Assembly: GCA_910584575.1 (NCBI GenBank)
Contig: CAJUBG010000001.1
Span: 1 to 64,000, forward strand
Length of the DNA: 64,000 nt
Source of the DNA: an uncultured Dorea sp.
GTDB lineage: Bacteria > Bacillota > Clostridia > Lachnospirales > Lachnospiraceae
Reading direction: 5' to 3'
A model generated the notes under the pieces. The model saw only the letters and a list, made by a program, of their open reading frames with translations. It made no database searches and was not told the DNA's origin. Both the position numbers and the translations under genes were made by a program. Below are positions 16,698 through 25,218 of the stretch, in pieces. Within the stretch, counting starts at the first letter, position 1. Every line of letters begins with the position of its first letter.

Positions 16698-18290
16698 CTA
16701 CCTTTCCTTGCCATATTTTGAGGAAGTAAGAAAATTTACCGTCAATACCTCTGCAATACTCTGCAAAAATGACCTTGTATAATGGTTTAAATACTCTGCT
16801 TTTTGTTTCACAAAATCATATTCCATATTCTGATTATAATAATTGGATTCTTCACTTGAATAACCGTCAAATCCTGCTAACATTACTTCTTTGCATCCTA
16901 CACGGATAAGCGCTTTTAAGAACATTACAAGAGAATTATCTATAATCTCAGCTTCTTCATCCATCAAACCACTGAAATTCAATACAATTTCAAAGACTTC
17001 ATCTCTGGTTCCAGTCACATTGGATGTTGCTATAATTGAATACTTTTCTTGGCTTAATTTAGTTGCTAATTGTGTATACCGCTTAGAATTGCTTAAAAAA
17101 ATGTAATCAAGATGAATCCCGTCGGGAATGTAGTTAATCGAAATCACAAACGGACGATTATCCTGTATGTATTGGTTAATGGTTTTTCTCTCTGATTTTA
17201 CCGTGACCCCCGGACCAATCAGAAGGAGCTTTTTTCCCCTAAGTTTTGCTTCTATTTTTTTCCAGGATGTCTCGTCATTAATTTCATTTTTTTGGTATTC
17301 TGCATACAGCTTTTCAATATATTTTTTATCATAAAGCAATTTCTTTTCGCCTTGCAGTTTTGCCAGTACCTCATTGACTGACTTAACAGATAACGTCTTC
17401 TTATTCAGCAAATAGGTCACATAATCGGGATGACAATGATTCGACGCCGCAAGGTAATAAAACATATTGTACCCCCACCTTACAGGGGGATGGAACTGTG
17501 TAATATTTACGTCAATCGCCTCAAGAAGCTGGCTGATATGATACCTTTTTCCAAATGTATGATTCATATACATTGCAATCAATTCAATCGGTACATTACC
17601 TGCACCTTTTCCCATACCATAAAGACTTCCATCCACCATCATATCTCTTTCCGTTTTATTAGAAAGCATAGCAATACAGTTCGCATATCCCATCTGAAAA
17701 TTATTGTGTCCATGATATCCAAGCATGATTTCAGGCTTTAAATAAGTGTTCAGAATCCCAAAATAATGAAGCAAGTGGTCTTGATGCATTAATCCATAAG
17801 TATCCACCATGGATACTGCATAAGGCTCTACTTCATTTGCCAATCTTATCAAAGACATCATTTCTTCATCACTGTAGCTTGTCACTGATACAAGCTGTAC
17901 AAATACTTTATATCCCTTCTCTTTCAATGCCTTACAGAATTGCAATGCCGGCTCACGCAAATGCTTCTTAAAAATCACACGTATTCCGTCAAGAAAGCTC
18001 TTCTCACAAGACTGCACATTTTCAAGCCCGCAGGTTCCAAAATCAATCATACCCACTACCATTGTCTGCCTTCTTTTTAGGTTTCCATATATTTTTTCAA
18101 CACAGTTAGTATTCGGCATGATGCTTCTATCCAAATCAAATGGACGGCGCTCGTCTAAAAATCCTATTTCAACCATTTCCACGCCGGCGCCCACAATCCT
18201 CTCAAAAATGCTGACCAAATTATCATGTCCAAAATTCCAATCATTGATATATCCGCCGTCGCGAAGCGTACAATCTAATAGATGAATCAT
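16698..18290 (-). CDS. DRE-TIM (HMGL-like) aldolase fused to a DUF115-like domain
   Basis: A 530-aa two-domain protein. Residues 1-300 are a DRE-TIM metallolyase with LLDCTLRDGGYINDW (4-18), the divalent-metal-binding HGHNN near 200 and GYGKGAGN-like GMGKGAGNVP. This family includes 4-hydroxy-2-oxovalerate aldolase, which splits or joins pyruvate and an aldehyde. Residues 345-530 begin GKKLLLIGPG and include CKEVMLAGFDGYS. This resembles the DUF115 core of the protein at 9531-10898 (KRIFVIGNGP, AKEIYLLGVDHSY); the relationship is my inference. Aldolases of this kind occur next to ThDP enzymes in several capsule clusters. It most likely supplies or processes a 2-oxo acid for the ThDP enzyme. 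Confidence 0.77.
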   Translation of the reverse strand: MIHLLDCTLRDGGYINDWNFGHDNLVSIFERIVGAGVEMVEIGFLDERRPFDLDRSIMPNTNCVEKIYGNLKRRQTMVVGMIDFGTCGLENVQSCEKSFLDGIRVIFKKHLREPALQFCKALKEKGYKVFVQLVSVTSYSDEEMMSLIRLANEVEPYAVSMVDTYGLMHQDHLLHYFGILNTYLKPEIMLGYHGHNNFQMGYANCIAMLSNKTERDMMVDGSLYGMGKGAGNVPIELIAMYMNHTFGKRYHISQLLEAIDVNITQFHPPVRWGYNMFYYLAASNHCHPDYVTYLLNKKTLSVKSVNEVLAKLQGEKKLLYDKKYIEKLYAEYQKNEINDETSWKKIEAKLRGKKLLLIGPGVTVKSERKTINQYIQDNRPFVISINYIPDGIHLDYIFLSNSKRYTQLATKLSQEKYSIIATSNVTGTRDEVFEIVLNFSGLMDEEAEIIDNSLVMFLKALIRVGCKEVMLAGFDGYSSEESNYYNQNMEYDFVKQKAEYLNHYTRSFLQSIAEVLTVNFLTSSKYGKER

Positions 18291-19663
18291 TAGCTTACTG
18301 CCTCCATAATTACTTCTGCCATATAATCAATCTTCTCATCCGTCATTCCCGGATAAACCCCGACCCAAAAAGAGTTACACATAACAAAGTCTGTTACATC
18401 CAACCCTCCTGCCACTCGATATGCCTCTGTGCCTCTAATCTGGTCAAAACATGGATGCTTAATCAAATTTCCACTAAATAGTAACCTTGTCTGAATATTA
18501 TGCTGTTCAAGATACCTGATAATCTCATCCCGTCTCAATCCGACGCCTTCCCTGACGCTGAGCAAAAATCCAAACCAGGAGGGCTCGCTGTTTTCTGCCG
18601 GTTCAGGAAGAATAACCCTGTCTGAAATCGTTTCTAATTTTTTGTACAGCCGTTTCCAATTCCTCTTTCTGGCTTCTATAAATGCCGGAAATTTCTTTAA
18701 CTGCTCCACACCTATGGCCGCCTGCATGTCCGTAACCTTTAGATTATACCCGAAATGGCTGTACACGTATTTGTGATCATACCCTTTTGGCAGTTCTCCA
18801 AACTGTCTGTCAAAACGCCGTCCACAAATATTATCCATCCCCGACGGACATACACAGTCACGTCCCCAATCGCGAAAACTCTTTATCAGCTTATTAAGCA
18901 AGGGATTATTCGTATAAGTACATCCGCCTTCTCCCATCGTCATATGATGCGGCGGGTAAAAGCTGCTTGTGCCAATATCACCCCATGTTCCGGTAAACCG
19001 GGTCTCTCCGTCAATCGTATACCGGGTTCCGAGCGCATCGCAGTTATCCTCCACAAGCCACAGATTATGCCTGTCACAAAATGACTTAACTTCCTTTAAG
19101 TCAAAAGGATTTCCCAAAGTATGTGCAATCATAACCGCCTTTGTCTTAGAGGTATAAGCTTCCTCAAGTCTTGTGACGTCAATATTATATTGAGGAACCG
19201 TAACATCTACGAATACCGGAACCGCACCATATTGAAGTATGGGCGCAATTGTCGTGGGGAATCCGCAGGCAACAGTAATCACCTCATCCCCTTGTCTAAT
19301 CTGCCTGTCTCCAAGCTCAGGTGCCGTCAACGCCATAAATGCAACCAAATTGGCCGAGGAACCGCTATTAACCAAATTGGCGTAGCGTACCCCAATCCAA
19401 TGTGCAAAACGATTCTCGAATTCCTCTGAAAAACGTCCCGTAGTCAGCCAAAAATCTAATGCTGCATCTACTAGACTGCACATTTCATTTTCATCATAAA
19501 TACGGGATGCATAAGAAATTTTTTCTCCTGGTGTAAACGCTTTTTCTAGCTCTGGTTTTTTAAATTCTCTATAATAATCTGTTACTAATTCTTTAATCTG
19601 AGCTCTAGCTTCGATTTCATTCTTCCAAGTTGTCATGTTTTTCACCTTTTTACTGTAATCCAT
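18290..19663 (-). CDS. rfbH: CDP-4-keto-6-deoxyglucose 3-dehydrase (RfbH/DdhC, E1)
   Basis: A 457-aa enzyme that, with PMP and a [2Fe-2S] cluster, removes the C3 hydroxyl of CDP-4-keto-6-deoxyglucose. Unlike aminotransferases of the DegT family, the PLP lysine is replaced by histidine (SFYPPHHMTMGEGG), the hallmark of E1. The cluster cysteines are visible as CVCPSGMDNIC (C-x-C-x7-C) with an upstream Cys in VEDNCDALG. The ATG at 19663 has AGGAG eight bases upstream and overlaps the end of the dehydratase gene by 22 bp; a longer frame from 19687 lacks this. A partner reductase (E3, DdhD) is not in the window. Confidence 0.92.
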   Translation of the reverse strand: MDYSKKVKNMTTWKNEIEARAQIKELVTDYYREFKKPELEKAFTPGEKISYASRIYDENEMCSLVDAALDFWLTTGRFSEEFENRFAHWIGVRYANLVNSGSSANLVAFMALTAPELGDRQIRQGDEVITVACGFPTTIAPILQYGAVPVFVDVTVPQYNIDVTRLEEAYTSKTKAVMIAHTLGNPFDLKEVKSFCDRHNLWLVEDNCDALGTRYTIDGETRFTGTWGDIGTSSFYPPHHMTMGEGGCTYTNNPLLNKLIKSFRDWGRDCVCPSGMDNICGRRFDRQFGELPKGYDHKYVYSHFGYNLKVTDMQAAIGVEQLKKFPAFIEARKRNWKRLYKKLETISDRVILPEPAENSEPSWFGFLLSVREGVGLRRDEIIRYLEQHNIQTRLLFSGNLIKHPCFDQIRGTEAYRVAGGLDVTDFVMCNSFWVGVYPGMTDEKIDYMAEVIMEAVS

Positions 19664-20742
19664 TCTGCATTCTCCTGTTTTGAACACAGGAATTCTTCAA
19701 TCTGCACATCCATACATGCCCGAACATCCCCGCCTGTATTCCAGCATTTCGTCCACTCAACTGTTTTTTCAACCGCTTTCTCCAGGTTCCATCGTGGAGC
19801 CCATCCTAAATTTGCTTTCAATTTCGAGCAGTCCAATTTCAAACACCCTGCTTCATGGGGACCACCCCTATGCTCATTCACCTGCTTTAAGCTTCCTCCC
19901 CAATGTTTTATAAACATATCGGCTAATGTCTTTGTACAAAAGCAATCCTGTATTTCCGGCCCGACGTTATAACATCCTGAAACCTTTTTGTCTGTATACT
20001 GCATTGCAGCAATTAAAAGATATGCATATATTGGTTCCAACACATGTTGATAAGGTCTCGTTGAATACGGGTTTCTTATAATAATATCTTTTCCTTCTAA
20101 AGCGGCGCGTACACAGTCCGGCATAATGCGGTCCTTTGCAAAATCTCCGCCGCCGATTACATTTCCTGCGCGTGCAGTAGATATTGAAACATCTTCATCA
20201 TCTCCAGAAAAAAATGCATTTCTATAACAATGTGTAACTAACTCTGAACAGGACTTTGAATTGGAATATGGATCATATCCATTTAATTCTTCATTCTCCC
20301 GATATGCCCATTCCCATTCTTTATTCAGATAAACCTTATCTGTTGTTACATTCAAAAAGGATTTTACACAGGATTTGCCTCGTATACATTCCAAAATATT
20401 CACTGTTCCCATCACGTTTGTTTCGTATGTATAGACCGGATTCTTATAACTCTCCCGAACAATCGGCTGTGCAGCCAGATGTATCACAATATCCGGCTGC
20501 GCCCCTTTAAAAACAGACTTTAACCGTTCCAAATTCCGTATATCTCCAATATTTGAATGGATGTCTCTTTCTAATCCACTCAACTCAAAAAGAGACGGCT
20601 GCGTTGGCGGCTTATTAGCATACCCTGTAACCTCTGCTCCCAGATAAGAAAGCATCTTGCACATCCATGAACCCTTAAATCCAGTATGTCCGGTTATAAA
20701 TACTCTTTTATCCTTATAAAAACCTAATATTTTATCCTGCAT
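19642..20742 (-). CDS. rfbG: CDP-glucose 4,6-dehydratase
   Basis: A 366-aa SDR enzyme that converts CDP-glucose to CDP-4-keto-6-deoxyglucose. It has the characteristic start KRVFITGHTGFKGSWMCKML, HLAAQPIVRESYKNP, VTTDKVYLNKEWEWAYRENEEL (split around residue 140) and the catalytic YSNSKSCSE. Residues such as RAGNVIGGGD and the C-terminal LGWAPRWNLEKAVEKTVEW are standard for RfbG. It lies between the cytidylyltransferase (23-bp gap) and RfbH, giving the usual RfbF-RfbG-RfbH order. Confidence 0.93.
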   Translation of the reverse strand: MQDKILGFYKDKRVFITGHTGFKGSWMCKMLSYLGAEVTGYANKPPTQPSLFELSGLERDIHSNIGDIRNLERLKSVFKGAQPDIVIHLAAQPIVRESYKNPVYTYETNVMGTVNILECIRGKSCVKSFLNVTTDKVYLNKEWEWAYRENEELNGYDPYSNSKSCSELVTHCYRNAFFSGDDEDVSISTARAGNVIGGGDFAKDRIMPDCVRAALEGKDIIIRNPYSTRPYQHVLEPIYAYLLIAAMQYTDKKVSGCYNVGPEIQDCFCTKTLADMFIKHWGGSLKQVNEHRGGPHEAGCLKLDCSKLKANLGWAPRWNLEKAVEKTVEWTKCWNTGGDVRACMDVQIEEFLCSKQENAEWITVKR

Positions 20743-20765
20743 TTTACCTTTTCCCTTTATTTTCG

Positions 20766-21548
20766 TTATATGTCAGCCCAGGTCTTCCATGGCGCATTTC
20801 CACTGTCCCACAATCTTTCCAACAAATCTTTCTCTCTTTTCGTATCCATGCATTGCCAAAATCCCTTGTGATAAAACCCCTTTAATTCACCTTTTTGAGC
20901 TAGCTTTTTCATAGGTTCCTGCTCTAAAACAGTCGTATCATTATGCAAATATTTAAATATATCAGGATTGCAGACCATGAACCCTCCATTTATAACCGCC
21001 CCGTCGTTCTCCTCTTTTTCACGAAATGATATGATGGTATTGTCCCTATTTATATCCAGAATCCCCTTTTGCTGTGCAATATTTACGGTTGTAAGGGTTA
21101 CCGTCTTTCCATGCTCTTTATGGAATTCCAAGAGCTGGTTAATGTCTACATTAGCAACCGCATCACCATAGGTCAGGAAGAAAGGCTCATCACTAATATA
21201 ATTCTGTATTCGTTTTATTCTCCCGCCAGTCATTGTATTCAAACCAGTATCTGCAATCGTAACCCTCCAAGGTTCTGATTCACTCTTATGAACGATTAGC
21301 TTATTATTCTCCCTAAAATCAAAGGTTACGTCACTCGTATGTAAATAATAATTTGAGAACCACTCTTTGATTACATCCTGTCTATATCCTGCGCAAATAA
21401 TAAATTCCTGGAACCCATAAGCAGAATAATGCTTCATGATATGCCACAAAATAGGCATTGCGCCTATTTCCACCATAGGCTTTGGTTTAAACATAGATTC
21501 CTCTGCAATCCTGGTTCCATACCCTCCTGCTAAAATCACTGTTTTCAT
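20766..21548 (-). CDS. rfbF: Glucose-1-phosphate cytidylyltransferase
   Basis: A 260-aa nucleotidyltransferase that makes CDP-glucose, first step to CDP-3,6-dideoxyhexoses. MKTVILAGGYGTRIAEES and KPKPMVEIGAMPILWHIMKHYS are the signature loop and active-site lysine region of RfbF; YGDAVANVD is the metal site. GFWQCMDTKREKDLLERLW ends the protein as in characterised members. The ATG at 21548 with AAGGG seven bases upstream is chosen over a TTG 18 bases earlier. Neighbours RfbG and RfbH complete the pathway. Confidence 0.92.
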   Translation of the reverse strand: MKTVILAGGYGTRIAEESMFKPKPMVEIGAMPILWHIMKHYSAYGFQEFIICAGYRQDVIKEWFSNYYLHTSDVTFDFRENNKLIVHKSESEPWRVTIADTGLNTMTGGRIKRIQNYISDEPFFLTYGDAVANVDINQLLEFHKEHGKTVTLTTVNIAQQKGILDINRDNTIISFREKEENDGAVINGGFMVCNPDIFKYLHNDTTVLEQEPMKKLAQKGELKGFYHKGFWQCMDTKREKDLLERLWDSGNAPWKTWADI

Positions 21549-21558
21549 TCTTATACCC

Positions 21559-22818
21559 TTATTCAAAAACCAAATAATCTAACATTTCGTTTTTACTTTT
21601 TATTTTTTTAATATATTTCTCAACTTCTATAACTCCACTCGTCAATACTGCAATAATAACTAGAGTGTTCTCTTTTTCTAAAAATACTTGTGCCTCCTGC
21701 ACTGGATATCCTAACAAAGAATCGGGGTTTCCCTGCTTTCTCGTCACTACAAAACCATCAAAATCTATCTCTATATCTTTCAATAATCCTGCACACTCTA
21801 CTGCATGACGTCCTGCTCCGTAAATCATTACTTTCCATCCCAAATGACGCGCCTTATTGATTCTTTTCACCATCCTGTGGCAACATATATATTTAGATAA
21901 CCCAAAGGGCAGAAGCGCAATCATTGTATCTGTCCAATATGCCTCCGGGCATATGATTTTTATCCATTTTCTATACTTAAAAAAACTTCTGATACCAAAT
22001 TGTCCGCCTTTTTTATACATTAGCAGTTTATATTTTGTCAGAAACCATTTATCCTGGGTTTTCAGCGCCTGATACTTAGTACGATACACATCAGGCAACA
22101 TTAAAATATTGCTCCCCCAACATTCCGTACAAATACGAATTGTATCCTTATCCCAACTTGTTTTTTGGTACCTTAAAAAGTCCAAAAAGCACTCCCGCAA
22201 AAGCTCTAATTTACAAATTTTTATATTTTCAATCTGTGCTGCACGTTCAAAGTAAAAACCTACATGGGCATAATTCAACGTTTTCTCTTGGAGGTATTTA
22301 TCCGAAACAACTTTCCAATCTGTTCCTTTTAAAAAAGTTGTTACTTTTACAATTGATGTGCCGAAGCTATTAAGCGGCCAGGCGCCCATCATCAGAAATT
22401 CATCCAGATTCTGTATCTGCGTTATCCCATAAGAATTGCTTTGCATATTAAGCAAATAGAAATCAAATTCTTTTTCTAATGCATACAAAATATAAGACAA
22501 AGCGGACAACTCCATGCATATCGTATGGTCGTGAAGCAGCCATATATAATCATATTCTGTAAGCTCAGCTTCCCAAAAAATCTGATAAGCCTTTCTGTTT
22601 GGATGAACAGCATAATCTATTCGCTCATAAAAGAGATTTTCGTACCCCTTATTTTGGTACTCTGACACAAGAATCTTAGTGTCGTCTTCATTGCTTGAAT
22701 CATAGATTCGGATATCTATATTCAGTTTTTTCAGCATCTCTATCTCTGTGCTTAACACCCTTGCTATACATTCCTTGCGATTACATGTAGGCATACAAAT
22801 ACAAAGCTTCATATTCAT
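21559..22818 (-). CDS. GT-A family glycosyltransferase with C-terminal nucleotide-binding domain
   Basis: A 419-aa paralogue of the protein at 10895-12220. The N-terminal domain opens MKLCICMPTCNRKECIARVL with IRIYDSSNEDD and YIWLLHDHTIC, a GT2-like pattern. The middle shares NYAHVGFYFERAAQIE with NFSHVSLYFNRIAEME of its paralogue. The C-terminal domain starts KVMIYGAGRHAVECAGLL (about 325), a Rossmann-like nucleotide-binding motif. It lies between the SIS isomerase (end to end) and RfbF. It probably transfers one of the sugars made here; donor unknown. Confidence 0.72.
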   Translation of the reverse strand: MNMKLCICMPTCNRKECIARVLSTEIEMLKKLNIDIRIYDSSNEDDTKILVSEYQNKGYENLFYERIDYAVHPNRKAYQIFWEAELTEYDYIWLLHDHTICMELSALSYILYALEKEFDFYLLNMQSNSYGITQIQNLDEFLMMGAWPLNSFGTSIVKVTTFLKGTDWKVVSDKYLQEKTLNYAHVGFYFERAAQIENIKICKLELLRECFLDFLRYQKTSWDKDTIRICTECWGSNILMLPDVYRTKYQALKTQDKWFLTKYKLLMYKKGGQFGIRSFFKYRKWIKIICPEAYWTDTMIALLPFGLSKYICCHRMVKRINKARHLGWKVMIYGAGRHAVECAGLLKDIEIDFDGFVVTRKQGNPDSLLGYPVQEAQVFLEKENTLVIIAVLTSGVIEVEKYIKKIKSKNEMLDYLVFE

Positions 22819-23406
22819 TTAAAATTGTACTCCCAGTTTTTTTCCAATTTGACCGCCAGGATGATTGCGCTTAAACTGCCCGATATCCAGTTTCATCTTA
22901 TTTGCTATCATCATAGCCAATCCCTGCAGAATAATCAGATTGATTGTAGTTGAATTATTAGGCATTATATTCCACAAATCTCCCTCATGCCGCAAGTCCG
23001 TTACAATAACATTATCAATCTCTCTTGCAAGTGTACTATCCTTCACAAAGGTAAGCAGCCATATATTCACATGCCGCTGTTCTAACAGCCTTACAAGCTT
23101 TACCGATTCTTCCGTTTCGCCGCTTTTTGTCAGCAAGATTACCATATCTCCATCTTTTACGACTCCCATATCGCCATGAACAGCAGAATTCGTATGCAGA
23201 AAACATGCTTCATATCCCATAGAAATCATAGAGCCTACAAATTTCTCACAAATTGGTACATTTTTACCAAGCCCCGATGCAATAATCTTATGGCCCTTTT
23301 CTAAAGTTTGCACCGCATCTTCCACCCATCTTTCAAAAATTTTCTCATCCAGAGAATTTATAGAATGGCTGAGTTCTTTCATCTGTTTCTCAAAATAACG
23401 AATCAT
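22819..23406 (-). CDS. SIS-domain sugar-phosphate isomerase (KpsF/GmhA-like)
   Basis: A 195-aa single SIS domain. GLGKNVPICEKFVGSMISMG and LTKSGETEESVKLV form the phosphosugar-binding loop with Ser-Gly-Glu-Thr, and the C-terminal NHPGGQIGKKL matches the HPGGxxG motif of arabinose-5-phosphate isomerases (KdsD/KpsF). The CBS pair found in full-length KpsF is absent. The next gene encodes a nucleotidyltransferase-kinase fusion, so the isomerase may convert a ketose phosphate to the aldose phosphate that the fusion then activates, as GmhA does for heptose. Its ATG overlaps the upstream stop by four bases. Confidence 0.82.
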   Translation of the reverse strand: MIRYFEKQMKELSHSINSLDEKIFERWVEDAVQTLEKGHKIIASGLGKNVPICEKFVGSMISMGYEACFLHTNSAVHGDMGVVKDGDMVILLTKSGETEESVKLVRLLEQRHVNIWLLTFVKDSTLAREIDNVIVTDLRHEGDLWNIMPNNSTTINLIILQGLAMMIANKMKLDIGQFKRNHPGGQIGKKLGVQF

Positions 23407-24920
23407 AACACTTCCTCCAGATAATACAAACCATTATAAAATGCCCCGCAAATCGAATCGTAATCATGCCACGCATAAGTGGTTAATGACAGCCATATCA
23501 CTGCATGAAGAATCTTAATTTCTTCTGGTTTTGCCCCCGTCATTTCAAAAAAATCCGGTTCCATATCTTCCCATTGATTTGACTGAACAGTAAGCCATAC
23601 TTCATTCTCACCTATCTCCAGTTCAAATTCCCTTTTGTTAAAACGGTCATAATTTCCTACAATGGAATAATAAAGCTTTGCCCAGTCATAACGAGGATCA
23701 CCGTATAACTCTGTATACCCAAAATATCCTCTTGGATCAATCAGAACCGGGCTTTTATCCCTGCGCAGCATCATGTTGGAAAACGTACAATCTCCATGAA
23801 TAAAACAAAATGATTCACAGATAAGCTGCTCCAACCTTTGCTCTAATTCTCTCTTATAATAAAATACATTTCTGCACTTTCGTTTATTTACCGTAATATA
23901 CTGTTGATTTGCAAAAGGCACCAAATTCCTAATATTCCCTATACGTTTAAAAGTTTTATTGAAATAAGCCTCCTTACAGCTAAAGCTGTCTGCCTGAATC
24001 TGCTCTGCTTCATGAAGCGTCTGCAAAGATATTACCAGTTTTCTTAAAATTTCTTTTTTTTCTATATATGAAAACGAATCTTCATAAATATTCTTGCCTT
24101 CTATTCGTTCCATTTCCAAAGGATTAAATCCATAAATCTTAGGAAGATTTTTTATTCCTACTTTTTTTGCCTTATCATACCATGCACATTCTCTGTCAAC
24201 TAATTTTATTCCATGCGCATCCCTGCCTACTTTGACCACTTTATCTGCTTTTATGATTATCTTGTTAAACGGACGACATTTTTCCACTTCCATTTGGCTA
24301 TATTCTTCAAATACACCAAATTCTTTTGTTCCTGCCAATCCGATTTCGCTGTATATCATTTTATTTTCCTGCATCCATCGCACCAACTCACCACTTTCGG
24401 CCACTGTCTTTATCTTTTCTTTTTCCGTAAAAAGAAAAAAACCAGCCACGCCATGTTCACTGGAACTCTCCTCCCAAAACCTGCCTTCCTTGTAAGACCA
24501 CCTGCATGAAAAAGTCTGCGAAATGCCTATATAATCCTCTTTGGGAGATACTTCTTTCGGAAAGTCTCTATACCCTATCGGCATCTCAAAATCGTCAGGC
24601 AAAATCAAATCTGACCATATTAGCAAAAATGGCTCTTTCTCTGGTATCAGACTGATTGCCCGCTTTACTCCTGCACAAGTTCCGTCACCTTCAGCATCTA
24701 CAAGCTGGTATTTCACATCTGCAAATGCTTCCAAATATTCACGCATAACCTCTTTTTTATAATCTGCTATAATGATAAATCGCTTGTCGGGATATTTCCT
24801 GAAAAGATGGAAAAGCATTGGCAGATTTCCCACTGGGACAAGGGCTTTCGGTTTATTTCTGGTAAGCTGTTTTAAGCGAGTACCCTTACCGCCTGCCTGC
24901 ACAATGATATATTTCATCAT
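23403..24920 (-). CDS. Bifunctional nucleotidyltransferase-sugar kinase fusion
   Basis: A 505-aa fusion at the start of the glycan operon. Residues 1-230 are a sugar-phosphate nucleotidyltransferase (IVQAGGKGTRLKQLT, NKPKALVPVGNLP, LLIWSDLILP). Residues 260-500 are an APH-type kinase with CFIHGDCTFSNMML (catalytic HGDxxxxN) and VLIDPRGYFG (metal Asp), followed by YGDPRYDWAKLYYS. This pairing resembles AmgK-MurU and LicA/LicC chemistry or HddA-HddC of the heptose route: phosphorylate a sugar or polyol and activate it as an NDP derivative. With the SIS isomerase next to it, this forms a small pathway for another activated sugar. The nucleotide and sugar are unknown. Confidence 0.77.
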   Translation of the reverse strand: MMKYIIVQAGGKGTRLKQLTRNKPKALVPVGNLPMLFHLFRKYPDKRFIIIADYKKEVMREYLEAFADVKYQLVDAEGDGTCAGVKRAISLIPEKEPFLLIWSDLILPDDFEMPIGYRDFPKEVSPKEDYIGISQTFSCRWSYKEGRFWEESSSEHGVAGFFLFTEKEKIKTVAESGELVRWMQENKMIYSEIGLAGTKEFGVFEEYSQMEVEKCRPFNKIIIKADKVVKVGRDAHGIKLVDRECAWYDKAKKVGIKNLPKIYGFNPLEMERIEGKNIYEDSFSYIEKKEILRKLVISLQTLHEAEQIQADSFSCKEAYFNKTFKRIGNIRNLVPFANQQYITVNKRKCRNVFYYKRELEQRLEQLICESFCFIHGDCTFSNMMLRRDKSPVLIDPRGYFGYTELYGDPRYDWAKLYYSIVGNYDRFNKREFELEIGENEVWLTVQSNQWEDMEPDFFEMTGAKPEEIKILHAVIWLSLTTYAWHDYDSICGAFYNGLYYLEEVL

Positions 24921-25218
24921 AACTTTTCTCCTATTTTTGATTTATAAATAAGGCACATTGGTCATCTCTACGGATGATGCAGATTCTTCTGCTTCGCTCC
25001 CTGCTACATCATGACTTGTCTCCTTCATGTTCACAAGGTCTTGGCATACCCAATACTCAGATATTTCCTTTCATATATGAAAGTGCATCCGACTTCTAAT
25101 GCCGTCCATATTTTATATATCATGAACACTCTTCTTAGTCCTTCCGGTAAAATTCTGATTCCTTATCAGTATTTATCTAAAAACAGTTGTTCTTATGATC
25201 CATTTTCTTCAGCACCAC
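24921..25218. other. Non-coding spacer with several hairpins (3' flank of tnpB, leader of glycan operon)
   Basis: No credible ORF. Read on the minus strand it follows the tnpB stop directly and then runs into the glycan operon. Visible structures are a CTGAT/ATCAG hairpin (25155-25169), a perfect 16-bp palindrome CTTTCATATATGAAAG (25068-25083), and a GCAGA/TCTGC and CATGA/TCATG pair further down. Such a run of stems just 3' of a TnpB gene is where an omega-RNA scaffold normally lies, but no boundary could be fixed. A promoter for the glycan operon should also be here; I could not single one out. Confidence 0.45.
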
